Assembly: GCA_900609035.2 (NCBI GenBank)
Contig: UXAT02000034.1
Coordinates: 62,001-126,000, forward strand
Direction of reading: 5' to 3'
Source of the DNA: Candidatus Defluviicoccus seviourii
GTDB taxonomy: Bacteria; Pseudomonadota; Alphaproteobacteria; Rhodospirillales; Defluviicoccaceae
Length of the DNA stretch: 64,000 bases
Shown here: positions 27,456 to 37,056 of the stretch, piece after piece
Layout of the letters: the number at the start of each line of letters is the position of its first letter
Position numbering within the stretch: the first letter of the stretch is position 1
The notes under the pieces: generated by a model
The model's database searches: none
Told to the model about the DNA's origin: nothing
The model's input: the letters and a program-made list of their open reading frames with translations, nothing else
Translations under genes and position numbers: made by a program

Positions 27456-28232
27456 TCAGCTCCCAGCAGCCTGCACGGCAACCCGGCGGTTGCGGGCGAC
27501 GTCGAGAAAGACTTCCTCCAGCGTCCGTCGGCCGTAGCGGCCGATCAGCTCCTGCGGCGCGCCGCGATCGACGATGCGGCCATCGCGCAGCATCAGCACC
27601 TCATCGCACAGGCGCTCGACCTCGGCCATGTTGTGCGAGGCGATGAGGATTGTCGCATTGACACGATCGCGGAACGTCTCGATGTAGCCACGCACCCAGT
27701 CGGCGGTGTCGGGATCGAGCGAAGCGGTCGGCTCGTCCAGCAGCAGCACGTCCGGATCGTTCAGGAGCGCCTTTGCGAGCGCGACGCGGGTGCGCTGGCC
27801 CGCCGAAAGATCGCCGGTCGGTCGGTCGAGGAACGCTGTCAGCTGCAAGTCCTCGGCCAGCAGGCGGATCCGGCGCTTGAGATCGCTGACGCCATAGAGC
27901 CAGCCATAGACGGTCAGGTTCTCGGCAACACTCAAGCGCCGCGGCAGATCGACGTAAGGGGACGAGAAGTTCATCCGCTGCAGGACGTCATAGCGGCGCT
28001 TGACCATGTCGGTGCCGAGGATATGCACACTGCCCGAGCTCGGCAGCACGATGCCCAACAGCATCGACAGCGTCGTCGTCTTGCCGGCGCCGTTGCCACC
28101 GAGAAGGCCGGTTGTCGAGCCGGTGCGGACCATGAAGCTGATCCCGTCGACGGCGGTGAGCGCACCGAAGCGCTTGACGAGGCGCTCCGCAACGATGGCG
28201 TCGGCAGGCTGCACAGGGGTGAGACGGGACAT
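27456..28232 (-). CDS. ABC transporter ATP-binding protein
   Basis: 258 aa from the ATG at 28232 (MSRLTPVQPADAIVAERL); longer frames add unlikely sequence. It powers the adjacent permease. Walker A GGNGAGKTTT, Q-loop region, signature LSAGQRTRVALAKALL (Ala for the usual first Gly of LSGGQ), Walker B DVLLLDEPTASLD and the switch His in ASHNMAEVERL are all present. The sequence is nearest to the DrrA/NodI-type exporter ATPases. Confidence 0.92.
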   Translation of the reverse strand: MSRLTPVQPADAIVAERLVKRFGALTAVDGISFMVRTGSTTGLLGGNGAGKTTTLSMLLGIVLPSSGSVHILGTDMVKRRYDVLQRMNFSSPYVDLPRRLSVAENLTVYGWLYGVSDLKRRIRLLAEDLQLTAFLDRPTGDLSAGQRTRVALAKALLNDPDVLLLDEPTASLDPDTADWVRGYIETFRDRVNATILIASHNMAEVERLCDEVLMLRDGRIVDRGAPQELIGRYGRRTLEEVFLDVARNRRVAVQAAGS

Positions 28233-28320
28233 AAGGCGAAGCGGTTGTCGTGAGCTGAGCGAAGGATGGCATGGTTGCGCCGGCACGTGCCAGCAGGAGG
28301 CAACCCACGCGCACCTCCGC

Positions 28321-29598
28321 TTATGTGTCGCCGCTTGCGCGCCGGTTCAACCGCACATATTGCCGCCGCTGCCGTGCCTCCGCCAGCAGCCGCTCGATAT
28401 GGCGGCCTTGGAACAGTTGCACGCCAGCGGCACGACCGAAGGCCGCGCCCTCGGCGCTCTCGACGCGGCTCAAGATCAGTTGCGCCGGCCCCGTACGCGC
28501 AACCGCGTCTTCAAGCCACGCCCGCCGCTCTTCGGCTTCGACCAGCATCAACGCATCGAAGTTTAGTTTCAGGTAGTCGAGACCGAGCTGGCCGCGGTCA
28601 ACGAGGTCGAAGGTCCACAGCGTCAAGCCGTCAAGGCACAACCGGTAGCCTTTTGCCTGGGCCAGTTTGCGGGCGAACTCATAGCTCTCGGGGTCTTGCG
28701 CGATGTCCTCAAGCTTGAGTTCGATGACGATGCAGCCACGCCGCGCCGTGAACAGCTTTTCGTCGAAGGTGAAGAAATGCTCGGAGAGCAATGTCGCGAC
28801 GTTGAGGTTGACGCTGATGTCGCCGCCGTCGAGTGGCCCGCCCGGCTTTGCCAACAGCGCCAACATGCGCCGGTCGAGACTCTCGGTGAGATGCTGGAAC
28901 AACAGCGGATCGGAGGCGAAGTCAAAGTGAGGCAGCATGGTCTGCGCAAGGTCGCTTATGCAGACGGTCCACTCGACGAACCTCGGCTCCGGCGAGGTCT
29001 CGTTGGGAACGGAGCAGACGGCGTGCCGGCGAAGGAGGCTCGACAGGTCCGCCTGCACGAGGCCAGCTTCGATGCGATCAAGCAGCTCCGGCGTCAACGC
29101 GGAACTGGCCTTTTGCCGTGCCTTGAGGTCGGCCCAGGCGCCATCGCGGCCAGTCACAGCACGCACGGCGGCATTGCTGTCCGAAGCCCCGCGTGCCGCC
29201 CGGACGAGCGCATCATACTGACGATCGACGGTATACCAGGTGATGAACCCGTCCGCATCCGGTCCCTTGGCGACGATCGGATCCTCGGTAAACAGAAAGC
29301 GCACCCGCATGATCTCCGAGCGGACCAGTCCCTCGACCTCCTTGCTGAAGAAGAAGAACAGATCCGCGTTGGAAAGCACGAACAGCTGTCCACGGCGCTC
29401 GTCGGCCAGCTGGGCAAAGCCCGCCCGTGCCGCATGCAGGTGATGCTCACGCCGATTGAAAGGACGCAGGCGCGACAGCATGACGTGCACCGCCAGCCGG
29501 CCCTCCTTGCGCGATTCCAGCCGGCGCAAGAACTCCGCAAGCAGCGCATCCGCGCCTTTGGACCGGGTATCGACCGCCGCACTCGCTGGCACATTCAC
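28321..29598 (-). CDS. Degenerate GGDEF/EAL-type protein, second of a tandem pair
   Basis: 425 aa; good ribosome-binding site GGGAGGTGA before the ATG, 10 nt after the stop of its paralogue. The C-terminal ~170 residues follow the EAL fold: ISVNLNVATLLSE, VIELKLEDI, GYRLCLDGLT, LDYLKLNFD, LILSRVESAEG and GVQLFQGRHIERLL. But the EAL tripeptide is absent, the metal-binding Asp-Asp is DG, and the catalytic Glu contexts are lost. The N-terminal half has a GGDEF-like remnant (GQLFVLSNADLFFFF) without GGDEF. It should not hydrolyse cyclic di-GMP, though it could still bind it or serve as a scaffold. No signal peptide or membrane span. Confidence 0.75.
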   Translation of the reverse strand: MNVPASAAVDTRSKGADALLAEFLRRLESRKEGRLAVHVMLSRLRPFNRREHHLHAARAGFAQLADERRGQLFVLSNADLFFFFSKEVEGLVRSEIMRVRFLFTEDPIVAKGPDADGFITWYTVDRQYDALVRAARGASDSNAAVRAVTGRDGAWADLKARQKASSALTPELLDRIEAGLVQADLSSLLRRHAVCSVPNETSPEPRFVEWTVCISDLAQTMLPHFDFASDPLLFQHLTESLDRRMLALLAKPGGPLDGGDISVNLNVATLLSEHFFTFDEKLFTARRGCIVIELKLEDIAQDPESYEFARKLAQAKGYRLCLDGLTLWTFDLVDRGQLGLDYLKLNFDALMLVEAEERRAWLEDAVARTGPAQLILSRVESAEGAAFGRAAGVQLFQGRHIERLLAEARQRRQYVRLNRRASGDT

Positions 29599-29608
29599 CT
29601 CCCGGTGG

Positions 29609-30835
29609 TCAAAGCCGCCGCTTCGCCGCGATCGCCTGCATCAGGCGATCGATGTAGTAGCCCTGGAAGCGCGTTACGCCGAACCCTACCGCGGTTGCTA
29701 TTGCCTCTTCTGTTTCGACCCGTCCGAGCACAATCCGATCCCGCCCCACCTTTTCGATGCGCCGCCGCAAGAGGTCCGGATCACGCAGGCGCAGGGCCTC
29801 GATCTGCGGACGCGACCAGGCAACCTTGATCAGATCGGTCTGCAAGCCGCCGACATCGATCGCGGCGAGATGCAGCGGCGTCAGACCGTCGAGCAGTACC
29901 AGGTAGCCACGCGCCTTGAGGTCGTCTCGCGCGATCGCGAAGCCCTCGGTATCCGTGAGTGCGTCGACAATCTGAATCTCGATCACCGGCCGCGCAGCGC
30001 CGTGCCAAACCTGATCGAAACGACGGAACTCCGGCGTGAACAGCGTGCCAATGTTGAGGTTAAGGCTGATCGGCTTGACTGACTGCGGCCCGCTTGCGGC
30101 GAGCGAGCGCAACATGCAGCGATCGAGGATGCGGCTGATGAAATGGAACAGCGCCGGCTTTGCGAACAGGTCGATGTCGGGCGCAACAACCCGCTGCAGC
30201 TCCCCGATCGAAAGGAACGTCTCGCAGAAGAGCGTTCCAACCTGTGCACCCGCGAGCGACACCGCTCGTTGGCTCTGGATGAAGGGAGCGACCGGCTGCG
30301 TCTCCAGCGTCTTGGCAATAATCGAGACATCGCGCGCGGTTATCGGCCGGCGCACGGTAGCGTTGCCCTCCTCCACCGCCGTCTCGGCTTCGCTCGCGCA
30401 CTGCTCAAGCGCAGAAACATCCTGTGGCCGCGAAAGATCGAACCAGCTGAACAGCGCCTCCCGCCCGTCGCCGGTCAACGCTGCGCGACCAATGCCGAAC
30501 ATGTCGCCGATACGCTTCAGGACGGTGTCGACCTCATCGACCGGCATCTCCGGGCAGACGAGCGCGACGTCGCCCCGTGCGAGCGTGAACAGCCGGGCAT
30601 CCCGGCGCACGCTGATGCCGTTCAGGAGACCAATGGCGAAGCGCCGCAAACTGGGTTGCCGGCTGATGATTGGGACCCGCGACAGGTGGACAACGACAGC
30701 GAAGCTGGCGCCGCGGGAGAACGTTTCAATCGCCAGGTACGCGCGCAGGCTCTGCTCGCGTCGCTCACGAAGCGGATATTTTGAGACGGCTACGGCATCT
30801 TGGCTGAACACCCGGGTCCCGATCGGCAGCGGCAA
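29609..30835 (-). CDS. Degenerate GGDEF/EAL-type protein, first of a tandem pair
   Basis: About 408 aa; no ATG near the N-terminus, the listed start is TTG at 30835, and the true start is uncertain. EAL-like blocks: ISLNLNIGTLFTPEF, VIEIQIVDALTD, GYLVLLDGLTP, TDLIKVAWS, IVLGRVETEEA and FQGYYIDRLM. As in the next gene, the EAL tripeptide is missing, Asp-Asp is DG, and the D after the K strand is Ala. The N-terminal part contains ARLFTLARGDVALVCPEM, a decayed GGDEF site. The two proteins are clear paralogues and lie head to tail. Probably non-catalytic receptors or scaffolds. Confidence 0.72.
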   Translation of the reverse strand: MPLPIGTRVFSQDAVAVSKYPLRERREQSLRAYLAIETFSRGASFAVVVHLSRVPIISRQPSLRRFAIGLLNGISVRRDARLFTLARGDVALVCPEMPVDEVDTVLKRIGDMFGIGRAALTGDGREALFSWFDLSRPQDVSALEQCASEAETAVEEGNATVRRPITARDVSIIAKTLETQPVAPFIQSQRAVSLAGAQVGTLFCETFLSIGELQRVVAPDIDLFAKPALFHFISRILDRCMLRSLAASGPQSVKPISLNLNIGTLFTPEFRRFDQVWHGAARPVIEIQIVDALTDTEGFAIARDDLKARGYLVLLDGLTPLHLAAIDVGGLQTDLIKVAWSRPQIEALRLRDPDLLRRRIEKVGRDRIVLGRVETEEAIATAVGFGVTRFQGYYIDRLMQAIAAKRRL

Positions 30836-30980
30836 GCAAGGAAAGATGCGGACAATTTTCCATCACCGGCGTTAAGTTTCCCTTTCGTTTTCCCCGGCGC
30901 GCCATAAGTTTAAGGATGCAACAAGGCGATAGAGCCGGCGCACGTCGGCCCCGGCCTTGCGCTCGGCTGCCACCATCGCC

Positions 30981-31742
30981 ATGCTCTCGCCTATGTTCGA
31001 GTTGACCGGTTTGCCTCCCCGTGGATGGAGTACCCGCGTCCCGCCGGGGCGGCGGATCTACGCGATCGGCGACATTCACGGCCGCGACGATTTGCTGCGC
31101 GAATTGCATCGGCGCATCATCGACGATCGGGCAAGCCTTGCGCCCGATTGCCGGCCGGTCGTCATTTATCTCGGCGATTATGTTGATCGCGGCCCCGGCT
31201 CGCTCGAAGTGATCGACATGCTGCTGAACGAGCCGCTCGCAGGCTTCGAGCGGGTGTACCTGATGGGCAACCATGAGCGAATGATGCTCGACTTCCTCAA
31301 TGGACCGCCCGACCCGGTGTGGCTTTTCAACGGTGGCACCGCAACGCTGTGGAGCTACGGCGTTTCCGGACGTTCACTCACCAGCGAGCGCGACCTTGAG
31401 CATCTGCGCAGCTGTCTGATCGAGGCCGTGCCGTCGACGCACCGCGGCTTCCTCGACAGCCTCTCCTTCTCGCACGAAGAAGGCGACTATCTGTTCGTCC
31501 ATGCCGGCGTCCGGCCCGGCCGCCCACTCGACCGCCAGGAGCCGCAGGACCTGCTCTGGATCCGCGGCCCCTTCCTCCACTCCGAAACCGATTTCGGCCG
31601 CCGGATCGTGCACGGCCACACGATCACGCCGGAGCCGGTTGTTGCCCGCAACCGTGTCGGCATCGATACCGGCGCGTTCTACAGCGGCCGCCTGACCTGC
31701 GCCGTCCTGGAGGACACCCAACTGCGCTTCCTGCACACATGA
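30981..31742 (+). CDS. PP2A-like serine/threonine protein phosphatase
   Basis: 253 aa from the ATG at 30981; TTG 30957 and ATG 30993 are alternatives. The metallophosphoesterase motifs are complete: GDIHGRDDLL, YLGDYVDRGPGS, MGNHE, VHAG and GHT. This arrangement is that of bacterial PP2A-like phosphatases such as PrpA/PrpE, which use two metals and may act on phosphoproteins or dinucleotide polyphosphates. Its stop overlaps the start of the MFS gene (ATGA), so the two are coupled. Confidence 0.85.
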   Translation: MLSPMFELTGLPPRGWSTRVPPGRRIYAIGDIHGRDDLLRELHRRIIDDRASLAPDCRPVVIYLGDYVDRGPGSLEVIDMLLNEPLAGFERVYLMGNHERMMLDFLNGPPDPVWLFNGGTATLWSYGVSGRSLTSERDLEHLRSCLIEAVPSTHRGFLDSLSFSHEEGDYLFVHAGVRPGRPLDRQEPQDLLWIRGPFLHSETDFGRRIVHGHTITPEPVVARNRVGIDTGAFYSGRLTCAVLEDTQLRFLHT

Positions 31743-33016
31743 CTCCGTCGCCAGCCACCACAGCCGCCCGCCTCACCGCGCCCCGGCTTAGCACTGGGGC
31801 GGTCCTGGCGCTCGCAAGCGGCGCCCTCATCCTCACACTCGCGATGGGCATCCGCCAGACCTTCGGGCTGTTCATGGGCCCGGTCTGTCTGGCACTCGAC
31901 ATCGGCCGCGAGCAGTTCGGCCTCGCGATGGCGGTACAGAACATCCTGTGGGGAGCGGCACAGCCCTTCGCCGGCGCGCTTGCCGACCGCTTCGGTGCGC
32001 TCAAGGTCCTCCTCGCCGGCACCTTCGCCTACACCGGCGGGCTGGTGTTGATGGCGTCTTCGGGAACGTATGCGATGTTCCAGACCGGGGCCGGCCTGCT
32101 CGTTGGCTTGGGCCTGAGCAGCGTCAGCTTTGCCGTCGTGTTGGGCGCGATCGGCCGCGCGGTGCCGCCGCAGCGCCGCAGCGCCGCCTTTGGCCTCGCG
32201 AGCGCCGGCGGGTCGTTCGGCCAGTTCGCCATGGCGCCAGTCGGCCAAGCGATGATTGCGGCGCTGGGCTGGTCGCAAGCCTTTCTCGTCATGGCCGGGT
32301 TCGCGCTGGCAATGGCGCCGCTCGCGCTCCTTCTCGTTCGCGCCAGTTCTGCCGGCGCGAACGCGGAAGCGACGCCCGAGTCATTCCGGCCCACGTCATC
32401 CCCGCTCGCCGAGGGAGGATTGCAGGCGGCGCTGCGGGAAGCCAGCCGCCATCCCGGTTTCTGGTACCTGAACGCCGGCTTCTTCGTCTGCGGCTTCCAG
32501 GTGGTGTTCATCGCCGTCCACCTGCCGTCCTATCTGGCCGACCTCGGGCTGACGCCTGACCTGGCCGCGATGGCGCTGGCGCTGATCGGCTTCTTCAACA
32601 TCATCGGAACCTGGGGCTGCGGCCTGCTGGGTGGCCACTATTCAAAGAAGCGCCTCCTTTTCGCCCTTTACGCCGTGCGCGCGCTGACCATCGCGGTCTT
32701 TCTCGCGGTCCCGAAAACCGAGACAACCGTTCTTGCCTTTGCCGCCGCGATCGGTCTGTTGTGGCTCGGCACCGTGCCGCTGACGAGCGGCCTGGTCGGC
32801 CAGATCTTCGGCGTCCGCTACCTTTCGACCCTGTTCGGGCTGGTCTTCTTCAGCCACCAGGTCGGCAGCTTCCTGGGCGTGTGGCTGGGCGGCGTGGTCT
32901 ACACGTGGACCGGGTCCTACGATGCCATCTGGCTAGCCTCGATCGTGTTGGGCGTTGCAGCCGCCATCCTGCACCTACCCATTCGCGAGCAGGCGCTGCG
33001 GCCGGCGCTGGCCTGA
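31739..33016 (+). CDS. Major facilitator superfamily transporter
   Basis: 425 aa with about 12 membrane spans in two halves joined by a polar loop (around residues 205-235). The loop 2-3 motif GALADRFGALKVLLAG is the MFS signature. RQTFGLFMGPVC and SFGQFAMAPVGQAMI fit the YbfB/YnfM- and oxalate-antiporter-like group. The C-terminal half includes GGHYSKKRLLFALY, a second loop motif. The substrate is unknown. Coupled to the phosphatase gene by a 4-nt overlap, which is an unusual pairing. Confidence 0.88.
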   Translation: MTPSPATTAARLTAPRLSTGAVLALASGALILTLAMGIRQTFGLFMGPVCLALDIGREQFGLAMAVQNILWGAAQPFAGALADRFGALKVLLAGTFAYTGGLVLMASSGTYAMFQTGAGLLVGLGLSSVSFAVVLGAIGRAVPPQRRSAAFGLASAGGSFGQFAMAPVGQAMIAALGWSQAFLVMAGFALAMAPLALLLVRASSAGANAEATPESFRPTSSPLAEGGLQAALREASRHPGFWYLNAGFFVCGFQVVFIAVHLPSYLADLGLTPDLAAMALALIGFFNIIGTWGCGLLGGHYSKKRLLFALYAVRALTIAVFLAVPKTETTVLAFAAAIGLLWLGTVPLTSGLVGQIFGVRYLSTLFGLVFFSHQVGSFLGVWLGGVVYTWTGSYDAIWLASIVLGVAAAILHLPIREQALRPALA

Positions 33017-33052
33017 GGCAGCCACAGAGCGGCTAGCAGCGACCCCACCCAC

Positions 33053-34033
33053 TCATTCGGCAACCGTGAGCACCACCTTGCCCGTCGTCTTGCGCGCGCG
33101 CAGATCCTTGAGCGCGGCAACCCCTTCCGCAAGCGGGAAGGTCTTTGAGACATGCGGCCTCAGCTGGCCTTGTGCCAGCCAGCCCAGGAGCTCTCCGAAG
33201 GAAGCGGCCAGCGCTTCGGGTGCCAGCGTTCGATGGGCGCCCCAGTAGTAACCAATGACGCTTATGTTCTTGACGAGCAGCAGATTGGCCGGGATCTGCG
33301 GGACCTCACCGGAGGCAAACCCGACGATCAAGATGCGGCCACCCAGCGCCGTGCAGCGCAACGCCTGCTCGAACGCTTGGCCGCCGACCGGATCGTAGAC
33401 GACATCCGCGCCACGCCCACCGGTTAGCGCCTTGATGGTATCGCGGAAGTCCGGAGCGCGGGCGTCCACCGTCTCATCAGCGCCGGCTTCGCGCGCGATC
33501 GCCATCTTCGCCTCACCGGTCGCGGCCGCGATGACCCGCGCCCCCAGGAGCTTGCCGGTTTCGACTGCGGTCAAGCCCACGCCGCCGGCAGCACCCAGCA
33601 CCAGCAAGCTCTCACCGGGCTTGAGCGCGGCCTTGAACCTGAGCCCGAAATGCGAGGTGCCATAGGCGACCGGAAAGCCCGCCGCGACGACATCATCCAC
33701 CCCATCCGGCAGGCGGAACACCTGGCCTTGCGGGACGACAACGGCTTGTGCAAAGCCGCCCCAGTCGGCAACCGCCATTACCCGTTCGCCGCCCTTGAAA
33801 TCGGCAACACCCGGACCGACCGCATCGACCACGCCAGCGACCTCGAACCCAGGCGAGAAAGGCAGTGGAGGACGAACCTGGTAATTGCCGGCGACAATCA
33901 GGGTGTCGGCGAAGTTGACGCCGGCTGCGCGCACGCGGATACGAACCTCGCCCACCGCCGGTTCCGGCATCGGGATCTCTTCGACCGCGAGGCCGTCGAT
34001 TCCTGACAACTCCTTGCAGACGAGCGCGCGCAT
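33053..34033 (-). CDS. NADPH:quinone oxidoreductase family (MDR superfamily)
   Basis: 326 aa. Zinc-free medium-chain reductase: N-terminal GroES-like fold (RVRAAGVNFADTLIVAGNY, FSPGFEVAGVV) and a Rossmann domain with LLVLGAAGGVGLTAVETGKLLGA. The structural-zinc cysteine lobe is absent. GRILIVGFASGEVPQIPANLLLVKN and the closing TTGKVVLTV are typical of the quinone oxidoreductase / crotonyl-like branch. It probably reduces quinones or enones with NADPH; the exact substrate is unknown. It stands alone, divergent from ialB. Confidence 0.9.
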   Translation of the reverse strand: MRALVCKELSGIDGLAVEEIPMPEPAVGEVRIRVRAAGVNFADTLIVAGNYQVRPPLPFSPGFEVAGVVDAVGPGVADFKGGERVMAVADWGGFAQAVVVPQGQVFRLPDGVDDVVAAGFPVAYGTSHFGLRFKAALKPGESLLVLGAAGGVGLTAVETGKLLGARVIAAATGEAKMAIAREAGADETVDARAPDFRDTIKALTGGRGADVVYDPVGGQAFEQALRCTALGGRILIVGFASGEVPQIPANLLLVKNISVIGYYWGAHRTLAPEALAASFGELLGWLAQGQLRPHVSKTFPLAEGVAALKDLRARKTTGKVVLTVAE

Positions 34034-34331
34034 GGTTCACCTCCCAGCCAACACCGTCTTTCTTCCGCTTTGCGGCTGCGGCGTCAACTCCCCTCTGCGG
34101 ACCGTTTTGGTCGCTCCGAAAAGGCGAATCGCGGCCTCGCTCAAGCCTGAAACGACCGAAGTACGGGTTTCACGCCGTCGGCGGGTCGCCGTAGCGGGAA
34201 TAACTTGCATGGCCGAGAAACGCTGTGCCGCTTCTCCCAACCTCCTGCCAGTCAAGGAGAATGGCGGCCGGCACCGGCATTGCGGAAGGGCCGCCGCGCG
34301 GTTGGCGTGGAGCGGATGTTGCCCTTTAGCC

Positions 34332-34360
34332 TTGGCATCAAGGGCGCCATTGTTTATCTA
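34332..34360 (+). promoter_or_regulatory. Candidate sigma-70 promoter for ialB
   Basis: TTGGCA (34332-34337) and TATCTA (34355-34360) are separated by 17 bp, the ideal spacing, and end 28 nt before the ialB ATG. The rest of the 355-bp gap upstream (34034-34331) shows no convincing gene; it would also contain the promoter of the divergent reductase gene. Confidence 0.45.
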
Positions 34361-34388
34361 TACAGCCGTTCGAGAGGTGAAGGATTCC

Positions 34389-34889
34389 ATGCGATCGATA
34401 CTAATTCTAGTCGTGATTCTCGCGATGGTATCACCAGCCCTGGCGGCGCCAAAGAGCCTGGGTAAGTTTGGTGACTGGGCCGCGTTTGTCGATGGAAGCG
34501 ACAAACGCAAGGTTTGCTATATCTTTTCAGCGCCTAAGAAGGCCGAGGGAAAGTATAAGGCTCGTGACCCCATCTTTCTGCTTGTCTCGCACCGGCCTGG
34601 TGACAGGGTGACTAACGAGATCAGCGTTGATACTGGTTATGACTATAAGACGAACAGTGAGGCAACCGCCTCGATCGCGGGGCGCAGCTTCAAGATGTTC
34701 ACCAAGGGCAAGAATGCCTGGAACAGCGATGCTCAGGCCGACCGGGCGATGGTCGAGGCGATGAAGGGCGGCTCCGAAATGGTCGTTAAAGGGGTTTCCC
34801 AGCGCGGCACGCTGACCACGGATACTTATTCGTTGATGGGTTTCACCGCGGCACTCGCTGCCATTTCGAAGGCATGCGACGCGGGATAG
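34389..34889 (+). CDS. Invasion-associated locus B (IalB) family secreted protein
   Basis: 166 aa; strong ribosome-binding site AGGTGAAGGA. A cleavable signal peptide ([19 protein letters not shown]) precedes the family core: [51 protein letters not shown], and a final [17 protein letters not shown]. The two cysteines probably form a disulfide, as in IalB. IalB was named in Bartonella, but family members are common in free-living alphaproteobacteria, where their role is unknown. It sits directly upstream of rlmN. Confidence 0.9.
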   Translation: MRSILILVVILAMVSPALAAPKSLGKFGDWAAFVDGSDKRKVCYIFSAPKKAEGKYKARDPIFLLVSHRPGDRVTNEISVDTGYDYKTNSEATASIAGRSFKMFTKGKNAWNSDAQADRAMVEAMKGGSEMVVKGVSQRGTLTTDTYSLMGFTAALAAISKACDAG

Positions 34890-34915
34890 CCACGCCCCTG
34901 GCGGGCAACGGAACG

Positions 34916-36052
34916 ATGACGGCGGATCGCGCTAACCTGATCGGCCTTTCGCGCGCCGAGTTGACTGCGCGCTTGGCAACGCTCGGCGAGCCCGCCTTTC
35001 GAGCCCGCCAAGTTTGGCATTGGCTCTACTGCCGCGGCGCCCGTGACTTCAGCGAAATGACGACGCTGTCGAAGGCGCTGCGGGAGAAGCTCGCGATGTC
35101 GGCGGCGATTGTCCGGCCCGAAATCGTGACCGAGCAGCGCTCAGCCGACGAGACGCGCAAGTGGCTGTTGCGGTTCGCTGACGGCAAGGAAGCCGAGACG
35201 GTCTACATCCCGGAGGCAGACCGCGGCGCGCTGTGCATCTCGTCGCAGGTCGGCTGCACGCTTACTTGCGCCTTCTGTCACACCGGCACGCAACCCTTCG
35301 TCCGCAACCTTGGCCCGGCCGAGATTGTGGGCCAGGTGATGATCGCCCGCGATGCCTATGGCGAGTGGCCGACGCCCCAGGACCAGCGCTGGATCTCGAA
35401 CATCGTGCTGATGGGCATGGGCGAGCCGCTGTTCAACTATGACAACATCGCTACGGCGGTGACGATCCTGATGGATGCCGAGGGTATCGGCATCTCGCGC
35501 CGCCGAATCACGCTGTCGACGGCCGGCGTAGTGCCGCTGATCCGGCGTGTCGGCGAAGAGCTGGCGGTGAAACTCGCGGTCAGCCTGCACGCGGCCACAG
35601 ACGATTTGCGCGACGTCCTGGTGCCGCTTAATCGGAAGTACCCGATCGCCGAACTGATGCAGGCGTGCCGCGATTACCCGGCAGCCGACAATGCGCGGCG
35701 GATCACCTTCGAGTACGTGATGCTGAAGGGAGTGAACGATACGGTCGCCGATGCCAAGGCGCTTGCGCGTCTGGTCGCCGGCATCCCGTGCAAGTTCAAC
35801 CTGATCCCCTTCAACCCCTGGCCCGGGGCGCCGTTTGAGTGTTCCTCCAACGAAGCGATGGTGCGCTTCGCCACCATCCTCAATGATGCAGGCTATACGG
35901 CACCGCTCAGGACGCCGCGCGGGCGCGACATCATGGCCGCCTGCGGACAGCTCAAGTCAGCGAGTGAGCGCGAACGCTTGAGCCGGTGGAAGGCGCGGCT
36001 GGCAGCCGGCATCGTCGACGATCACCACCCGGCAGCGACCGTCAGCGCTTAA
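34916..36052 (+). CDS. rlmN: 23S rRNA (A2503-C2)/tRNA (A37-C2) methyltransferase RlmN
   Basis: 378 aa from the ATG at 34916 ([16 protein letters not shown]). A longer start at 34874 would overlap ialB by 16 nt. A radical-SAM enzyme: the [4Fe-4S] CX3CX2C motif is in [16 protein letters not shown], followed by [26 protein letters not shown] and LSTAGVVP. The methyl-carrying and general-base cysteines map to MAACGQL near the C-terminus and the earlier conserved Cys. It methylates A2503 of 23S rRNA and some tRNAs. It ends convergently with a 4-nt overlap with the next gene. Confidence 0.95.
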   Translation: MTADRANLIGLSRAELTARLATLGEPAFRARQVWHWLYCRGARDFSEMTTLSKALREKLAMSAAIVRPEIVTEQRSADETRKWLLRFADGKEAETVYIPEADRGALCISSQVGCTLTCAFCHTGTQPFVRNLGPAEIVGQVMIARDAYGEWPTPQDQRWISNIVLMGMGEPLFNYDNIATAVTILMDAEGIGISRRRITLSTAGVVPLIRRVGEELAVKLAVSLHAATDDLRDVLVPLNRKYPIAELMQACRDYPAADNARRITFEYVMLKGVNDTVADAKALARLVAGIPCKFNLIPFNPWPGAPFECSSNEAMVRFATILNDAGYTAPLRTPRGRDIMAACGQLKSASERERLSRWKARLAAGIVDDHHPAATVSA

Positions 36053-36984
36053 GCGGATTTTTTCTCGGTCAGCACGGCGCAGGCCTTCAAGAACACTTCT
36101 TGCGGAAAGTCGTCCGTAGCCAGCACCGGCCGCAGGCCGTAGTGCTCGAGGTCGTCGATCGCACCGCGGAAGTAGTTGCGCCGGTAGACGTAGAGCCGCG
36201 GCCAGAAGGCCTTGTTGACGTCACGGAACGGCTCGACCATGAATGTATTGCGGCCAGCGACGCGGGCAATTTCCGAGAGCGCCGCCCCCCGCACCCGCTC
36301 CATCTGTTCGAGCGCCAGAGTTGTGTACACGAGGTCAATCGCACCGTCGGCGAACGGCATCGCGACGGCATTCCCTTGCACGAACGCGATCCGCTTGAAC
36401 GCTTGCGGATCTTCGATCGCTTCCGGCGCGTAGGCCTTCATCTCCCGCGGCAAGGCAGCGTGCCGCTGGAACGCCACGGCCGCCGCGTGGCCGGCCTCGG
36501 TCAGCTCAAGCCCCGAAAACGCGATCTGCGGGAACCGGCCGGCCAGCAGCAGGAGATTGATTCCGTTGCCGCAGCCGACCTCAAGGACCGAGCGCGGCCG
36601 CAGCCGCTCCAGGATCCGGATCAGGAATAATTGGCGCACCCGCGTTGCGCCGGTATCGGTGGCAAACATCTGACGGCCGCGCCACTCCCACGGCGTGGCG
36701 CCGTCGAGCGGCGCATCAAGCGTGTAGCGCGCATAATCGATGCCAGCCCAGCCGCGCTCGTACTCGGTGCGAACGGTGTCCTCGTCGCGACGCGTTTCCG
36801 GCAGCCAGCCCATGAACAAGCGGCGGGCGGCGTGACGAAGGTGCTTCAGCCGTCTGCGCGTGATCTCCTGCCGCCACAGCGGATCGAAGGCTCCCGAGGG
36901 CTGGCTGACAAAGGGCGCGAACAGGGTTGTGATCTGGTCCTCGCTGATGCCGAGGCCTGTTTCCGCGAGCGCGCTGATCCGCAT
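36049..36984 (-). CDS. Class I SAM-dependent methyltransferase
   Basis: 311 aa. SAM motif I is [16 protein letters not shown] (about residue 135), followed by the acidic ribose-binding strand FSGLELT and [23 protein letters not shown]. The N-terminal ~110 residues (basic, with [25 protein letters not shown]) are an extra lid-like segment. The C-terminus carries [22 protein letters not shown]. Substrate unknown. It is the last gene of the six-gene minus-strand run that starts with the ELM1-like glycosyltransferase, so a sugar or lipid substrate is likely. Confidence 0.8.
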   Translation of the reverse strand: MRISALAETGLGISEDQITTLFAPFVSQPSGAFDPLWRQEITRRRLKHLRHAARRLFMGWLPETRRDEDTVRTEYERGWAGIDYARYTLDAPLDGATPWEWRGRQMFATDTGATRVRQLFLIRILERLRPRSVLEVGCGNGINLLLLAGRFPQIAFSGLELTEAGHAAAVAFQRHAALPREMKAYAPEAIEDPQAFKRIAFVQGNAVAMPFADGAIDLVYTTLALEQMERVRGAALSEIARVAGRNTFMVEPFRDVNKAFWPRLYVYRRNYFRGAIDDLEHYGLRPVLATDDFPQEVFLKACAVLTEKKSA

Positions 36985-37056
36985 CTACTCTCCCTTCCGC
37001 CCCTCAATGCCCGGCCAGCCGCCCCACGCCTTCCCTGGCAGCGCCCTGCTGGGCGC

